The notes beneath the pieces are model-generated. The model was given only the letters and a program-made list of their open reading frames with translations, searched no databases and was not told the DNA's origin. Source: Chryseobacterium vaccae (GTDB lineage Bacteria; Bacteroidota; Bacteroidia; Flavobacteriales; Weeksellaceae). From it: 64,000 nucleotides of DNA. The stretch lies in assembly GCF_009602705.1 (NCBI RefSeq), contig NZ_VSWH01000001.1:4513001-4577000 (forward strand), read 5' to 3'. This document shows, one piece after another, positions 1 to 8,441 of this stretch. Position 1 is the stretch's first letter. The number at the start of each line of letters is the position of its first letter. Made by a program: the position numbers and the translations under genes.

Positions 1-135
1 GAATTGAGAAACGTAATGCTTACCATCTGAGCCTGTCTATTAATCCATTTAAAATAATAAGAAAGATAAAAAAAGGAAAGCAGTCTGAGACTTTCTGACC
101 TTTTGAATTTCTTAATTAAAAAATATAAAAAAACA

Positions 136-2175
136 ATGAAAAATCAGTCACAGACATTGTTTCAGAAAGATTTGGTGAACGAAGCCATTAAGCAGTCTTT
201 CGTTAAACTGAATCCGAAGATCATGTTTAAAAATCCGGTGATGTTCCTGGTGGAAATAGGAACCATTGTGATGTTTATCGTCAGTATGTTCAGTCTTACA
301 GGCGATAAAACACAGGGAAGCTTCTCTTATAATTTTTTAGTATTTATCATCTTGTTTTTTACGGTGTTGTTTGCCAATTTCGCAGAAGCGATTGCAGAAG
401 CGAGAGGAAAAGCACAGGCGGATACCCTTAGAAAAACCCGTGAAGAAACTCCTGCCAAACTGGTTGTGGGCAATAAACCTGGATTTCAGGTGGAAACCGC
501 TTTAAAAATGTCTGCCGAAATGAAATTGGGCGACATTTTCCTTTGCGAAGCCGGAGATCAGATCCCAATGGATGGAGAAATTATAGAAGGTCTGGCAACC
601 ATTGATGAATCTGCCATCACCGGGGAAAGTGCTCCCGTAATCCGTGAAGCAGGAGGAGATAAAAGTTCTGTAACCGGAGGTACAAAAGTTCTGTCGGACA
701 GAATCAAAGTAAAAGTAACCACCAAACCAGGAGAATCCTTTTTAGATAAGATGATTGCCTTGGTAGAAGGAGCTTCAAGACAGAAAACACCTAATGAAAT
801 CGCATTAACTATACTTTTGGCAGGATTTACCCTGACCTTTATTATCGTCACCCTTACTTTAAAACCTTTTGCAGACTATGCGCAGACACCGATTACGATT
901 GCGGCATTTATTTCACTTTTCGTTTGTCTCATTCCGACAACTATCGGAGGTCTGCTTTCTGCAATCGGAATTGCTGGGATGGACCGCGCGTTGAGAGCCA
1001 ACGTAATCACCAAAAGCGGAAAAGCTGTGGAAACAGCCGGAGATATTGATGTGTTGCTTCTGGATAAAACAGGAACCATTACCATCGGGAACCGTAAAGC
1101 AACCCAATTCCATCCCGCAGACGGAATAAAGATTGAAGATTTTATTAAAGCCTCTGCATTGAGCTCTGTAGCCGATGAAACTCCGGAAGGAAAATCCATT
1201 ATAGAATTAAGCCAGCTGAAACCGGAAGATCTGCTTGTTCCGAATCCTACCTATATAGATTTTACAGCAGAAACAAGAACTTCAGGGATTGATTTTGAAA
1301 ATACACGAATCAGGAAAGGAGCTTATGATACAATAAAAAAACTGACTGAAAAAGCCGGGAATACTTTCCCCGAGGAAACGCAGTATGCTGTAACTAAAAT
1401 CTCTGAAAACGGAGGAACACCGCTTGTGGTAATCGTTAATGAAAAAGTCTGGGGAGTGATTGAACTTCAGGATATTATTAAAACGGGAATCCAGGAACGT
1501 TTCCAGAGACTTAGAAAAATGGGAGTGAAAACGGTAATGGTAACAGGAGATAATCCCTTAACGGCTAAATTCATTGCAGAAAAAGCGGGTGTGGATGACT
1601 TCATTGCTGAGGCTAAGCCTGAAGATAAAATGAATTACATCAAAAAAGAGCAGCAGGAAGGGAAACTGGTAGCGATGATGGGAGACGGAACCAATGACGC
1701 TCCGGCCCTTGCCCAGGCAGATGTAGGTGTAGCAATGAACAGCGGAACCCAGGCCGCAAAAGAAGCCGGAAACATGGTAGACCTTGATAACGATCCTACT
1801 AAGCTGATCGAGATCGTGGAAATCGGAAAACAGTTGCTGATGACTCGCGGAACGTTGACGACCTTCAGTATTGCCAATGATGTAGCCAAATATTTTGCAA
1901 TTATCCCTGCTCTTTTTATCACTTTCATCCCTTCACTGCAGAAACTGAATATTATGAATCTTCATAGCCCGGAAACGGCCATCCTTTCAGCGGTAATTTT
2001 CAACGCGGTGATTATTCCGTTCCTGATTCCGCTGGCATTGAAAGGTGTGGCTTATAAACCGATTGGAGCCAGTGCACTGCTCAGAAGAAACCTTCTGATC
2101 TATGGTTTGGGCGGAGTTATCGTTCCGTTTATCGGAATCAAAATTATTGATGTTGTGATCAGTTTATTCTATTAA
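136..2175 (+). CDS. kdpB: Potassium-transporting P-type ATPase subunit B (KdpB)
   Basis: Catalytic, ATP-hydrolysing subunit of the KdpFABC high-affinity potassium pump in the inner membrane. The 679-residue protein shows the P-type ATPase hallmarks in order: TGES of the actuator domain near residues 162-165 (its Ser corresponds to the one phosphorylated to inhibit the E. coli pump), the DKTGT phosphorylation loop with Asp310, and GDGTNDAP near 516-523, with hydrophobic membrane stretches near the N-terminus, around 210-275 and at the C-terminus. The frame is open back to a TTG at 103, but the ATG at 136 gives the usual family start and is preferred. kdpC follows after 12 nt. kdpA is not in the window and is presumably just upstream; the bases before the gene do not encode a recognisable KdpA tail. 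Confidence 0.97.
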   Translation: MKNQSQTLFQKDLVNEAIKQSFVKLNPKIMFKNPVMFLVEIGTIVMFIVSMFSLTGDKTQGSFSYNFLVFIILFFTVLFANFAEAIAEARGKAQADTLRKTREETPAKLVVGNKPGFQVETALKMSAEMKLGDIFLCEAGDQIPMDGEIIEGLATIDESAITGESAPVIREAGGDKSSVTGGTKVLSDRIKVKVTTKPGESFLDKMIALVEGASRQKTPNEIALTILLAGFTLTFIIVTLTLKPFADYAQTPITIAAFISLFVCLIPTTIGGLLSAIGIAGMDRALRANVITKSGKAVETAGDIDVLLLDKTGTITIGNRKATQFHPADGIKIEDFIKASALSSVADETPEGKSIIELSQLKPEDLLVPNPTYIDFTAETRTSGIDFENTRIRKGAYDTIKKLTEKAGNTFPEETQYAVTKISENGGTPLVVIVNEKVWGVIELQDIIKTGIQERFQRLRKMGVKTVMVTGDNPLTAKFIAEKAGVDDFIAEAKPEDKMNYIKKEQQEGKLVAMMGDGTNDAPALAQADVGVAMNSGTQAAKEAGNMVDLDNDPTKLIEIVEIGKQLLMTRGTLTTFSIANDVAKYFAIIPALFITFIPSLQKLNIMNLHSPETAILSAVIFNAVIIPFLIPLALKGVAYKPIGASALLRRNLLIYGLGGVIVPFIGIKIIDVVISLFY

Positions 2176-2187
2176 AATTTTTAAAAA

Positions 2188-2745
2188 ATGAAAAATCATA
2201 TTGTATCAGCATTCAGACTGACTTTGGTTATGCTGGCGGTTATAGGAATTTACCTGCTTCTGGTATATGGAGGCTCAAAAGTGCTTCCTACAAAAGGAAA
2301 AGCGGAAATCATTACGCAGAACGGACAGAAGTATTATGCAAATATCGGTCAGAATTTCAGCTCTGAGAAATATTTTCACGGCCGTCCTTCAGCAGTGGAT
2401 TATAATGCAGGAGGAAGTGGTGGAAGCAATAAAGGACCAAGTAATGAAGAATATCTGGAAACTGTACAGAAAAGAATAGACACCTTAAAAATGCAGAACC
2501 CCGGAATGGAAAAAGCTGAGGTTCCCGTAGAATTGGTAACCGCAAGCGGAAGCGGGCTTGATCCCGATATTTCTCCCGACGGAGCACTGTATCAGGCAAA
2601 AAGAATTGCGAAGGAAAGAAACTTTCCTGAAGAAAAAATCCAAAATTTAATTAAAGATCAAACTGAAAAACCATGGCTGGGCCTTTTCGGTCCTGCAAAA
2701 GTAAATGTGCTGAAGCTTAACATCGCTTTAGACCAATTAAAATAA
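2188..2745 (+). CDS. kdpC: Potassium-transporting ATPase subunit C (KdpC)
   Basis: Accessory subunit of the Kdp pump that stabilises the complex and raises ATP affinity of KdpB. It has 185 residues, one N-terminal membrane anchor (about 10-32) and a soluble periplasmic part with the family block GRPSAVDYNAGGSGGSNKGP near residues 66-85 and a SGSGLDPDISP segment near 116-126, both typical of KdpC. It starts 12 nt after kdpB and ends 12 nt before the porin start chosen here, so it is clearly co-transcribed with both. Length and motifs agree with the family; nothing is unusual. Confidence 0.97.
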   Translation: MKNHIVSAFRLTLVMLAVIGIYLLLVYGGSKVLPTKGKAEIITQNGQKYYANIGQNFSSEKYFHGRPSAVDYNAGGSGGSNKGPSNEEYLETVQKRIDTLKMQNPGMEKAEVPVELVTASGSGLDPDISPDGALYQAKRIAKERNFPEEKIQNLIKDQTEKPWLGLFGPAKVNVLKLNIALDQLK

Positions 2746-2757
2746 TGTGAAATGTTT

Positions 2758-3843
2758 ATGAAAAGATATATCGTTGCCGGAATTTTAGCCGGAGTTTTCT
2801 TCCCGAAAGCACAAACCTCAGATTCATTGAAAACAGGAAATAGTGTGACGTTTTCTGCTTATGCAGAACTTTTTTACACGTATGATTTTAACGAACCTGC
2901 AAGCCATCTGAGACAGAATTTTCTGTATTCCTACAATAGACATAATGAAGTAAATCTTAATCTAGGATTGATAAAAGCGAATTATCAGAGTGAAAATCTC
3001 CGTGCCAATGTGGCCCTGATGGCCGGAACCTATGCTCAGGATAATATGGCGGCTGAACAGGATGCCCTGCGTTATGTGAATGAAGCCAACGTTGGAATCA
3101 AAATTTCCAAAACTAAAAACCTGTGGGTGGATGCAGGAATTATGCCTTCCCATATCGGATGGGAAAGTGCTATTGGAAAAGATAATATCAATCTGACCAG
3201 AAGTTTTGCCGCCGAAAATTCTCCTTATTTTGAGACCGGTGCTAAAATCTCCTACACATCAGACAATGGAAAATGGCTCCTGAGCGGACTTGTCCTGAAC
3301 GGATGGCAGAGAATCGCCAAAGCTGAAGGTAATCAAAGTCTTTCTTTCGGGCATCAGGTGATTTATAAACCTAATGATAAAATTACCATGAACAGCAGCT
3401 CATTTATCGGAAACGATAAAGCAAAAGAAGAGAAAAGAATGCGTTATTTTCACGATTTGTACGGAAGTTTCCAATTGACAGACCAATTTTCAGCGGTTCT
3501 GGGTTTCGACATTGGTGCAGAGCAGAAAACAAAAGGAAGCAGCAGCTACAATATCTGGTACACCCCCAATGTTCTGATGAAATATCAGTTGGATCATAAA
3601 TGGGCATTGGCAGGAAGATTGGAGTATTACAACGATAAAAATGGGGTAATCATTAGTACAAAAACACCTAATGGCTTCCAAACTTTCGGCTATTCCCTGA
3701 ATGTGGATTATGCGATTCTGAAAAACGTAGTGTTCCGTACGGAAGCAAGAGGCTTTACCTCCAAAGATGCCATTTTTGTAAAGAATGATCAGATGAAACA
3801 GGGCAATTTCTTTATCACCACAAGTCTGGCAGCCTGGTTTTAA
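2758..3843 (+). CDS. Outer-membrane beta-barrel porin linked to kdp
   Basis: A 361-residue secreted beta-barrel protein. The first 20 residues form a signal peptide ending near KAQT; the rest is a run of alternating amphipathic strands rich in Tyr, Asn and Gly, and it closes with a C-terminal AAWF, the usual aromatic end of an outer-membrane barrel. An ATG two codons earlier (2752) is also possible, but MKRYIVAG gives the more normal signal peptide. It lies 12 nt behind kdpC, and porins of this kind recur in Bacteroidota kdp operons, so the inferred role is to let potassium or a counter-ion cross the outer membrane for the Kdp pump. The substrate is not shown by the sequence. Confidence 0.85.
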   Translation: MKRYIVAGILAGVFFPKAQTSDSLKTGNSVTFSAYAELFYTYDFNEPASHLRQNFLYSYNRHNEVNLNLGLIKANYQSENLRANVALMAGTYAQDNMAAEQDALRYVNEANVGIKISKTKNLWVDAGIMPSHIGWESAIGKDNINLTRSFAAENSPYFETGAKISYTSDNGKWLLSGLVLNGWQRIAKAEGNQSLSFGHQVIYKPNDKITMNSSSFIGNDKAKEEKRMRYFHDLYGSFQLTDQFSAVLGFDIGAEQKTKGSSSYNIWYTPNVLMKYQLDHKWALAGRLEYYNDKNGVIISTKTPNGFQTFGYSLNVDYAILKNVVFRTEARGFTSKDAIFVKNDQMKQGNFFITTSLAAWF

Positions 3844-4150
3844 AGGAAAGAAAAAAGTTGGAGGCTGGAAGAAGGAGGATGGAAGTTACTTTCAGTTATA
3901 AGTATTGAAAGTCTCTGTAAAATCAATTTGTTTTAAAAAAAGATATACAGTTATTTTTAATGACGTTTATCACTCCTCTTTCAGCTTTAAACCTATGTCA
4001 ATCAGATCTTTTTATCTGAATTGAGGCTAATTACAAAGATTAGGAAAATATAAAAACTGAAAAGAGGTCCGTTACCATTAATAACCTAATAAAAATGGGC
4101 TTCAGCCCGTTAAAAACATAATTATTTTAAATTCATAGAATAAACAACCC
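3844..4150. other. Intergenic region between kdp porin and kdpD
   Basis: No gene is seen in these 307 bases. They begin with a purine-rich stretch of imperfect GGAAG/GGAGG repeats (3850-3890). Near the end lies a short palindrome, GGGCT-TC-AGCCC (4097-4108), of the same pattern as the strong hairpin at 22285-22306. The kdpD/kinase promoter must lie here, but no convincing TAnnTTTG box was found. Confidence 0.5.
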
Positions 4151-5260
4151 ATGTCATCAGCCAAACATTTTTTAGAACTGATTCAGAAATCCCGGAAAGG
4201 AAAATTTAAGATTTACATCGGGATGAGTGCAGGCGTAGGAAAGACTTTCCGGATGCTTCAGGAGGCACATGCATTATTGAGAAACGGCATTGATGTAAAG
4301 ATTGGTTATATTGAAACCCATGGCCGGGAAGAGACGGTAGCTCTTACAGACGGAATCCCTGAGATTGCTAGAAGATCGGTTTTTTATAAAGGTAAAAACC
4401 TGGAGGAAATGGATCTTCAGACGATCATCAATGAACATCCTGAAGTGGTTCTGGTGGATGAGCTGGCGCATACCAATGTGGAAGGTTCCAAAAATAAAAA
4501 AAGATGGCAGGATGTACTGGAAATCCTTGATAACGGAATCAATGTGATCAGTGCGATGAACATCCAGCATATTGAGAGCCTTAATGAAGAGGTGAAAAAG
4601 ATCACGGGGATAGAAGTGGCGGAACGTGTACCGGATAAGATTCTGGCTCTTGCCGATGAGGTGGTAAATATAGACCTTACTGCGGATGAGCTGCTAACCC
4701 GCCTGAAAGAAGGAAAGATCTATAAAAAAGAAAAAATTCAGACGGCGCTCAGCAACTTTTTTCAGAGTGGACATATTTTACAGCTTCGTGAATTGGCCTT
4801 AAAAGAGGTGGCAACCCATGTGGAACGAAAGGTGGAAACTGAGATCAAGACTGAAAATTTCAAACCTATCAAATTTCTGGCCTGCATCAGCAGTAATGAA
4901 AAGATTGCGAAGAATATCATCCGTAAAACAGCCCGTCTGGCGAGTTATTATAACAGTCCGTGGACGGTTTTATATGTTCAGAAACCCTCTGAAAACCCTG
5001 AAAAAATTGCCCTAGACAAGCAGCGGTATTTGATTAATAATTTTAATTTAGCACAGGAATTGGGGGCGAAAGTGGTACGGATAAAAGAAAGCAGTGTACA
5101 TAAAGGAATTTTAGAATATGTCATTGCCCACAATATGACCACGGTTTGTATCGGGAAGCCTCACTCAAGCCTCTGGCAGCGCCTTTCCGGTTATAGCTGG
5201 ATTTACACGCTGATGAATAGACTTAATGAAAGACAGATAGATATTATTATTTTATCTTAG
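4151..5260 (+). CDS. kdpD: Truncated KdpD: sensor (KdpD) plus USP domain only
   Basis: A 369-residue protein matching only the cytoplasmic N-terminal half of the KdpD potassium/turgor sensor. Residues 16-225 form the KdpD domain with a Walker A loop (G24 to T32, GMSAGVGKT) and a Walker B-like VLVDELAHTN (100-109); residues 240-369 form a universal-stress-protein domain. Full-length KdpD proteins continue into four membrane helices (DUF4118) and a histidine kinase; these are absent here. The next gene, 5 nt on, is a separate membrane kinase with HAMP and PAS domains. Stand-alone short KdpD proteins are known in some other bacteria, so this is a natural arrangement rather than a break; there is no kinase remnant in another frame. 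Confidence 0.9.
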   Translation: MSSAKHFLELIQKSRKGKFKIYIGMSAGVGKTFRMLQEAHALLRNGIDVKIGYIETHGREETVALTDGIPEIARRSVFYKGKNLEEMDLQTIINEHPEVVLVDELAHTNVEGSKNKKRWQDVLEILDNGINVISAMNIQHIESLNEEVKKITGIEVAERVPDKILALADEVVNIDLTADELLTRLKEGKIYKKEKIQTALSNFFQSGHILQLRELALKEVATHVERKVETEIKTENFKPIKFLACISSNEKIAKNIIRKTARLASYYNSPWTVLYVQKPSENPEKIALDKQRYLINNFNLAQELGAKVVRIKESSVHKGILEYVIAHNMTTVCIGKPHSSLWQRLSGYSWIYTLMNRLNERQIDIIILS

Positions 5261-5265
5261 AAGTA

Positions 5266-6981
5266 ATGAAACTTAAAACGAAACTCACTTTAGGCGTAGG
5301 TCTTTTATTTTTACTGATTGTTTTGCTTTCAGTAATCGGTTCCGTCTATATCAACAAACTGAAATCGGATACGGAAAAGATTCTTACCGCCAATTATAAC
5401 AGCCTGGAATTCTCCAAAAATATGCTGCTTGCTTTGGACAAGATAAGTACAGATAGTGCTGTTGCAGTAACCGATTTTCAGAAAAATAACAAGCTTCAGG
5501 AAAAGAACCTTACTGAGTTCGGCGAAAGAGAAGCTACCCAGAATCTTAATCTACACTTTCAGAGCTATCTGAAGCAGCCTTCTCCCGATAAAGAAAAGCT
5601 GATCCGTGAAGATCTGGCCAAAATCATGTCCCTGAATATGAAAGGGATCGAGCGGAAAAGTGATATTGCCATCATTACCGCTGAAAATGCTACATTCTGG
5701 ATCGTAAGTCTGGGAACCGTATGTTTTCTGATTGCTTTTATCCTGCTTTTTAATCTTCCGCAGACGATTGCAGAACCAATTAACCAGCTGACCTTCAGTA
5801 TCCGACAGATTGCGGATAAAAATTACAATGAAAGGGTTCATTTTAAAGGAAGTGAGGAGTTCAACAGTCTTGCAGAATCTTTTAATATCATGGCGGAAAA
5901 GCTTCAGGAATATGAGAGCAGCAGCTTTTCCAAACAGCTGATGGATAAGAAAAGGATTGAGACTTTGGTCAACAATATGCACGATGCAGTGATCGGACTG
6001 GATGAAAATCACTTTATCTACATGATCAACGATGAAGCATTGAAAATCACTAATCTCAACAAAGAAGAAATTATCGGGAAAACGGCTCATGAAGTGGCTG
6101 TGAATAATGACCTGATGCGCGAACTGCTCAAAAATATCGATCATCCGGTAGTCGAGCCTATCAAGATCGTCCGGGATAATAAAGAAAATTATTTCGAACA
6201 GGATATTATCCCTATCAACATCACGAAAACCGGAGAAAAAGAAAAGAAATATATCGGAAAAGTAATCCTGCTCCGGAATATCACCCCTTTTAAAGAACTT
6301 GATTTCGCCAAAACCAACTTTATAGCAACCATTTCTCATGAATTGAAAACACCTATTTCAGCCATAAAAATGGGCGTTCAGCTGCTCGGTAATCAGAAAT
6401 TCGGTGAGTTGAATGAGCAGCAGCAGGAATTACTGAAGAGTATTAACGAAGATGGACAGCGCCTGCTGGATATTACAGGAGAACTGCTGAATCTTTCACA
6501 GGTAGAAACAGGAAATATCCGCTTAACCGTTGAAAAATGCTCACCAAAAGAAATGGTGCAGACCGCTGTAAAAAATGTTGAAAAACTGGCAGAACAGAAA
6601 AATATTTCCATAACCACAGAATATCTTATTGCTGATGATGATTTTGTTGCAGCCGATTTCGATAAAACAGTCTGGGTAATGAATAACTTCCTGACTAATG
6701 CCGTGAAACATTCGTTTCAGGATGAAACCATTCAGATTTTGGTTGAAAAACGAGAGACTTTCATTCAGTTCAGCATTACCGATACAGGAAGCGGTATTGA
6801 TGAAAAATACCACCGCCAGATCTTCGACCGCTATTTCCAGGTTCCGGGAGAACACCAAAACGGAACTGGATTAGGACTCGCTATTTCCAAAAATTTCATT
6901 GAAAAACAAAATGGTGAAATTGGTGTGGAAAGCTCTCCGAATCAGGGAAGTACTTTCTTTTTCAGATTGCCGGTTTTATGA
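5266..6981 (+). CDS. Membrane sensor histidine kinase (HAMP-PAS-HisKA-HATPase)
   Basis: A 571-residue kinase with two membrane helices (about 7-27 and 145-167) around a periplasmic sensor of some 115 residues, a HAMP linker, a PAS-like domain (about 230-350), the dimerisation/phosphoacceptor domain with ISHELKTP and His358, and an ATPase domain with the N box NNFLTNAVKH, G1 DTGSGID and G2 GTGLGLAI. It follows the short KdpD by 5 nt, so the two almost certainly work together, the kinase supplying the transmitter that KdpD lacks. No response regulator (KdpE) follows; the partner may lie upstream of the window or elsewhere. Part of its ATPase domain is echoed in a degenerate fragment at 7551-7620. 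Confidence 0.92.
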   Translation: MKLKTKLTLGVGLLFLLIVLLSVIGSVYINKLKSDTEKILTANYNSLEFSKNMLLALDKISTDSAVAVTDFQKNNKLQEKNLTEFGEREATQNLNLHFQSYLKQPSPDKEKLIREDLAKIMSLNMKGIERKSDIAIITAENATFWIVSLGTVCFLIAFILLFNLPQTIAEPINQLTFSIRQIADKNYNERVHFKGSEEFNSLAESFNIMAEKLQEYESSSFSKQLMDKKRIETLVNNMHDAVIGLDENHFIYMINDEALKITNLNKEEIIGKTAHEVAVNNDLMRELLKNIDHPVVEPIKIVRDNKENYFEQDIIPINITKTGEKEKKYIGKVILLRNITPFKELDFAKTNFIATISHELKTPISAIKMGVQLLGNQKFGELNEQQQELLKSINEDGQRLLDITGELLNLSQVETGNIRLTVEKCSPKEMVQTAVKNVEKLAEQKNISITTEYLIADDDFVAADFDKTVWVMNNFLTNAVKHSFQDETIQILVEKRETFIQFSITDTGSGIDEKYHRQIFDRYFQVPGEHQNGTGLGLAISKNFIEKQNGEIGVESSPNQGSTFFFRLPVL

Positions 6982-7054
6982 GGATTATTGTCATATATTT
7001 GAACAGGAAATATCAAATTTATTCTCTATTAAAAACTTTTAATTTTATCTTTTA

Positions 7055-7524
7055 ATGCTAACAGCCCCTTTTTTTATTTTTTTTGGCAATTCCCATATTC
7101 TTTGTTGTTTCAGGCATTTTCTTTTTTATACAGAAAGGTGAAATTATAGAAAAGTACAGGCAGCCGGATGCAGTAATGTTAAAAAGCATCAATGGAACGA
7201 TGGAGACTGTCAGTAACAATTTGCTGCAATATAAAAAGCTTTCAATGGTGTAGTTTTGAGATTCTTCTGAATCAGAATTCGATGTTTTTATTCCCCCGGA
7301 GTTTTTATATCCTTCCGAGAGGCTGTATTAATCTGAGATTCAAATCTGATGCAAAGAATACAAAAAATCCAACGGTTCTCAGGGAGTTTCATATCAATGC
7401 AGATTCTGTTGAGCTGATCTATTATCCGGATCATATGCTCAATGCAAAACGTACCATTTCTTTTAATGGCCTGAACGAAGAACAGATTTTACTTTTTCAG
7501 AAAGCGTTGATTAAGCAGGCATAA
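7055..7524 (+). pseudogene. Decayed gene for a small membrane-anchored protein
   Basis: Coding-like sequence survives in three different frames. From ATG 7055 the frame reads MLTAPFFIFF, then shifts within a run of T (7076-7084) to LAIPIFFVVSGIFFFIQK and on to a stop at 7251; a further frame carries SESEFDVFIPPEFLYPSERL; and the last part (about 7336-7524) reads a tidy C-terminus ending FQKALIKQA. Joined, these would give one protein of about 155 residues with a single N-terminal membrane helix. I do not recognise the family. At least three frame changes make a functional product unlikely. Confidence 0.55.
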
Positions 7525-7550
7525 TTTCAGTAGTATCATAGCAGAGACAG

Positions 7551-7620
7551 TATTGATGAAAAGATTTTCGACCGCTATTTCCAGGTTCCCAGAGAATATC
7601 AGAACTTTGCTATTTTCAGA
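7551..7620 (+). pseudogene. Fragment of a histidine-kinase ATPase domain
   Basis: The bases match part of the kinase gene at 5266-6981. A 12-nt block at 7551-7562 equals 6795-6806, four codons are missing, and then about 27 nt (GAT-TTCGACCGCTATTTCC and onward) agree with 6818-6845 with a single mismatch. It reads IDEK-IFDRYFQVPREYQN, the segment just before the G2 box. No catalytic domain remains. It is either a partial duplication of the neighbouring kinase gene or the relic of a paralogous kinase. Confidence 0.6.
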
Positions 7621-7622
7621 AT

Positions 7623-7896
7623 GTGGATGACCTTAGTGTGGATGATTTTATATCAAAGTTGAAAGACAATACTTTAATCCTGCAAAATAAAGACGTTCTG
7701 CTGGACAGGCTTAAAAATAATGAAAGCGCTTACGGTATTCTCATTATAATGAACGGAGTAAAGATGCTGAATGATAAAAACCTCTTCGATGAAGGGGGCT
7801 GCTATTGTTGTCAGCAGAAAAACTGAATTGGGAAAATTCCCGGTATGGGAAAAAGAATACAAAAATTTCATCAGAGAAAATAATATTAAAGAATAG
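7623..7896 (+). pseudogene. Small gene split by a frameshift at a G run
   Basis: The frame from a GTG at 7623 reads DDLSVDDFISKLKDN through ILIIMNGVKMLNDKNLFDEG and then breaks at GGGGG (about 7793-7797). Dropping one G continues smoothly as AAIVVSRKTELGKFPVWEKE to a stop at 7894-7896. The repaired product would be about 91 residues. I do not recognise the family. The break sits in a homopolymer, so it may be real decay or a base-calling error. No good ATG start is visible; the true 5' end may have been lost with the rest of this degraded stretch. Confidence 0.5.
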
Positions 7897-7903
7897 TTGA
7901 ACG

Positions 7904-8365
7904 ATGAATACATTGAAGACGATTTTGAGCAGTTTATTTTTTATCCTGTTTTGTTCATTAGTCTCCGGACAGACTTTTAAACTGGAAGAACTTGCCGCAT
8001 TCAACAACCTTGATATGGTTGCGTTCAAAAAAGAAATTAAAAAACAGAATTACACTTTTTACGATAAAACCGAAGGCCTTGGCTTTGTTGTGAATGAATA
8101 TGAAAGTCCTGGATATCAATATAAAATCGCAAAGTTTGAATATAAAGAAGATCAATCTCAAAACAATATAGAATTCACCTTTAAAGATAAAAAAGACTAT
8201 GACACCTACCTTAAAGCAGTTCTGGATACCGGATATAAACAGACAGGAAAAGGAAAAATAATAACCAAAGAAAGCTACACAGACTATTATAAAGGCAAAC
8301 AACAGATCAGGATCGTTCAGCCGAAAACGGCAAAAGAACCCTATACGCTGATTGTTTTTAAATAA
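7904..8365 (+). CDS. Small secreted protein of unknown function
   Basis: A 153-residue protein with a clear signal peptide (hydrophobic 8-20, cleavage after about residue 22, ...LVSGQ) and a mature part rich in Lys, Tyr and Asp with no recognised domain. The mature region looks like alternating beta strands (repeated short charged/aromatic segments such as YQYKIAKFEYKED and NNIEFTFKDKK). It begins 7 nt after the broken small gene, so it may have belonged to the same transcript. A strong hairpin terminator follows at 8391. Function unknown; periplasmic or outer-surface location inferred. Confidence 0.75.
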   Translation: MNTLKTILSSLFFILFCSLVSGQTFKLEELAAFNNLDMVAFKKEIKKQNYTFYDKTEGLGFVVNEYESPGYQYKIAKFEYKEDQSQNNIEFTFKDKKDYDTYLKAVLDTGYKQTGKGKIITKESYTDYYKGKQQIRIVQPKTAKEPYTLIVFK

Positions 8366-8390
8366 ATGATCTGTTTTTTTAATAATAAAG

Positions 8391-8415
8391 AGGCTGTCTC
8401 AAAGCGAGACAGCCT
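8391..8415. terminator. Bidirectional hairpin terminator
   Basis: Perfect 10-bp stem AGGCTGTCTC / GAGACAGCCT with a 5-nt loop, A-rich on the left and T-rich on the right. It lies between two convergent genes and can serve both. Confidence 0.85.
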
Positions 8416-8441
8416 TTATGTTGTTTGTAAATTATATTTAT

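Noticed and set aside
3..98. Open frame of 31 codons at the left edge ending in TGA, which could be the tail of kdpA or another gene.
   Set aside because: The residues (basic, ending KKGKQSETF) do not resemble a KdpA C-terminus and the stretch is too short to assign.
5551..6339. A 262-codon open frame on the minus strand inside the histidine kinase gene.
   Set aside because: It is antisense to a well-supported kinase, is rich in Phe/Ile/Asp without motifs and has no promoter; it is a shadow.
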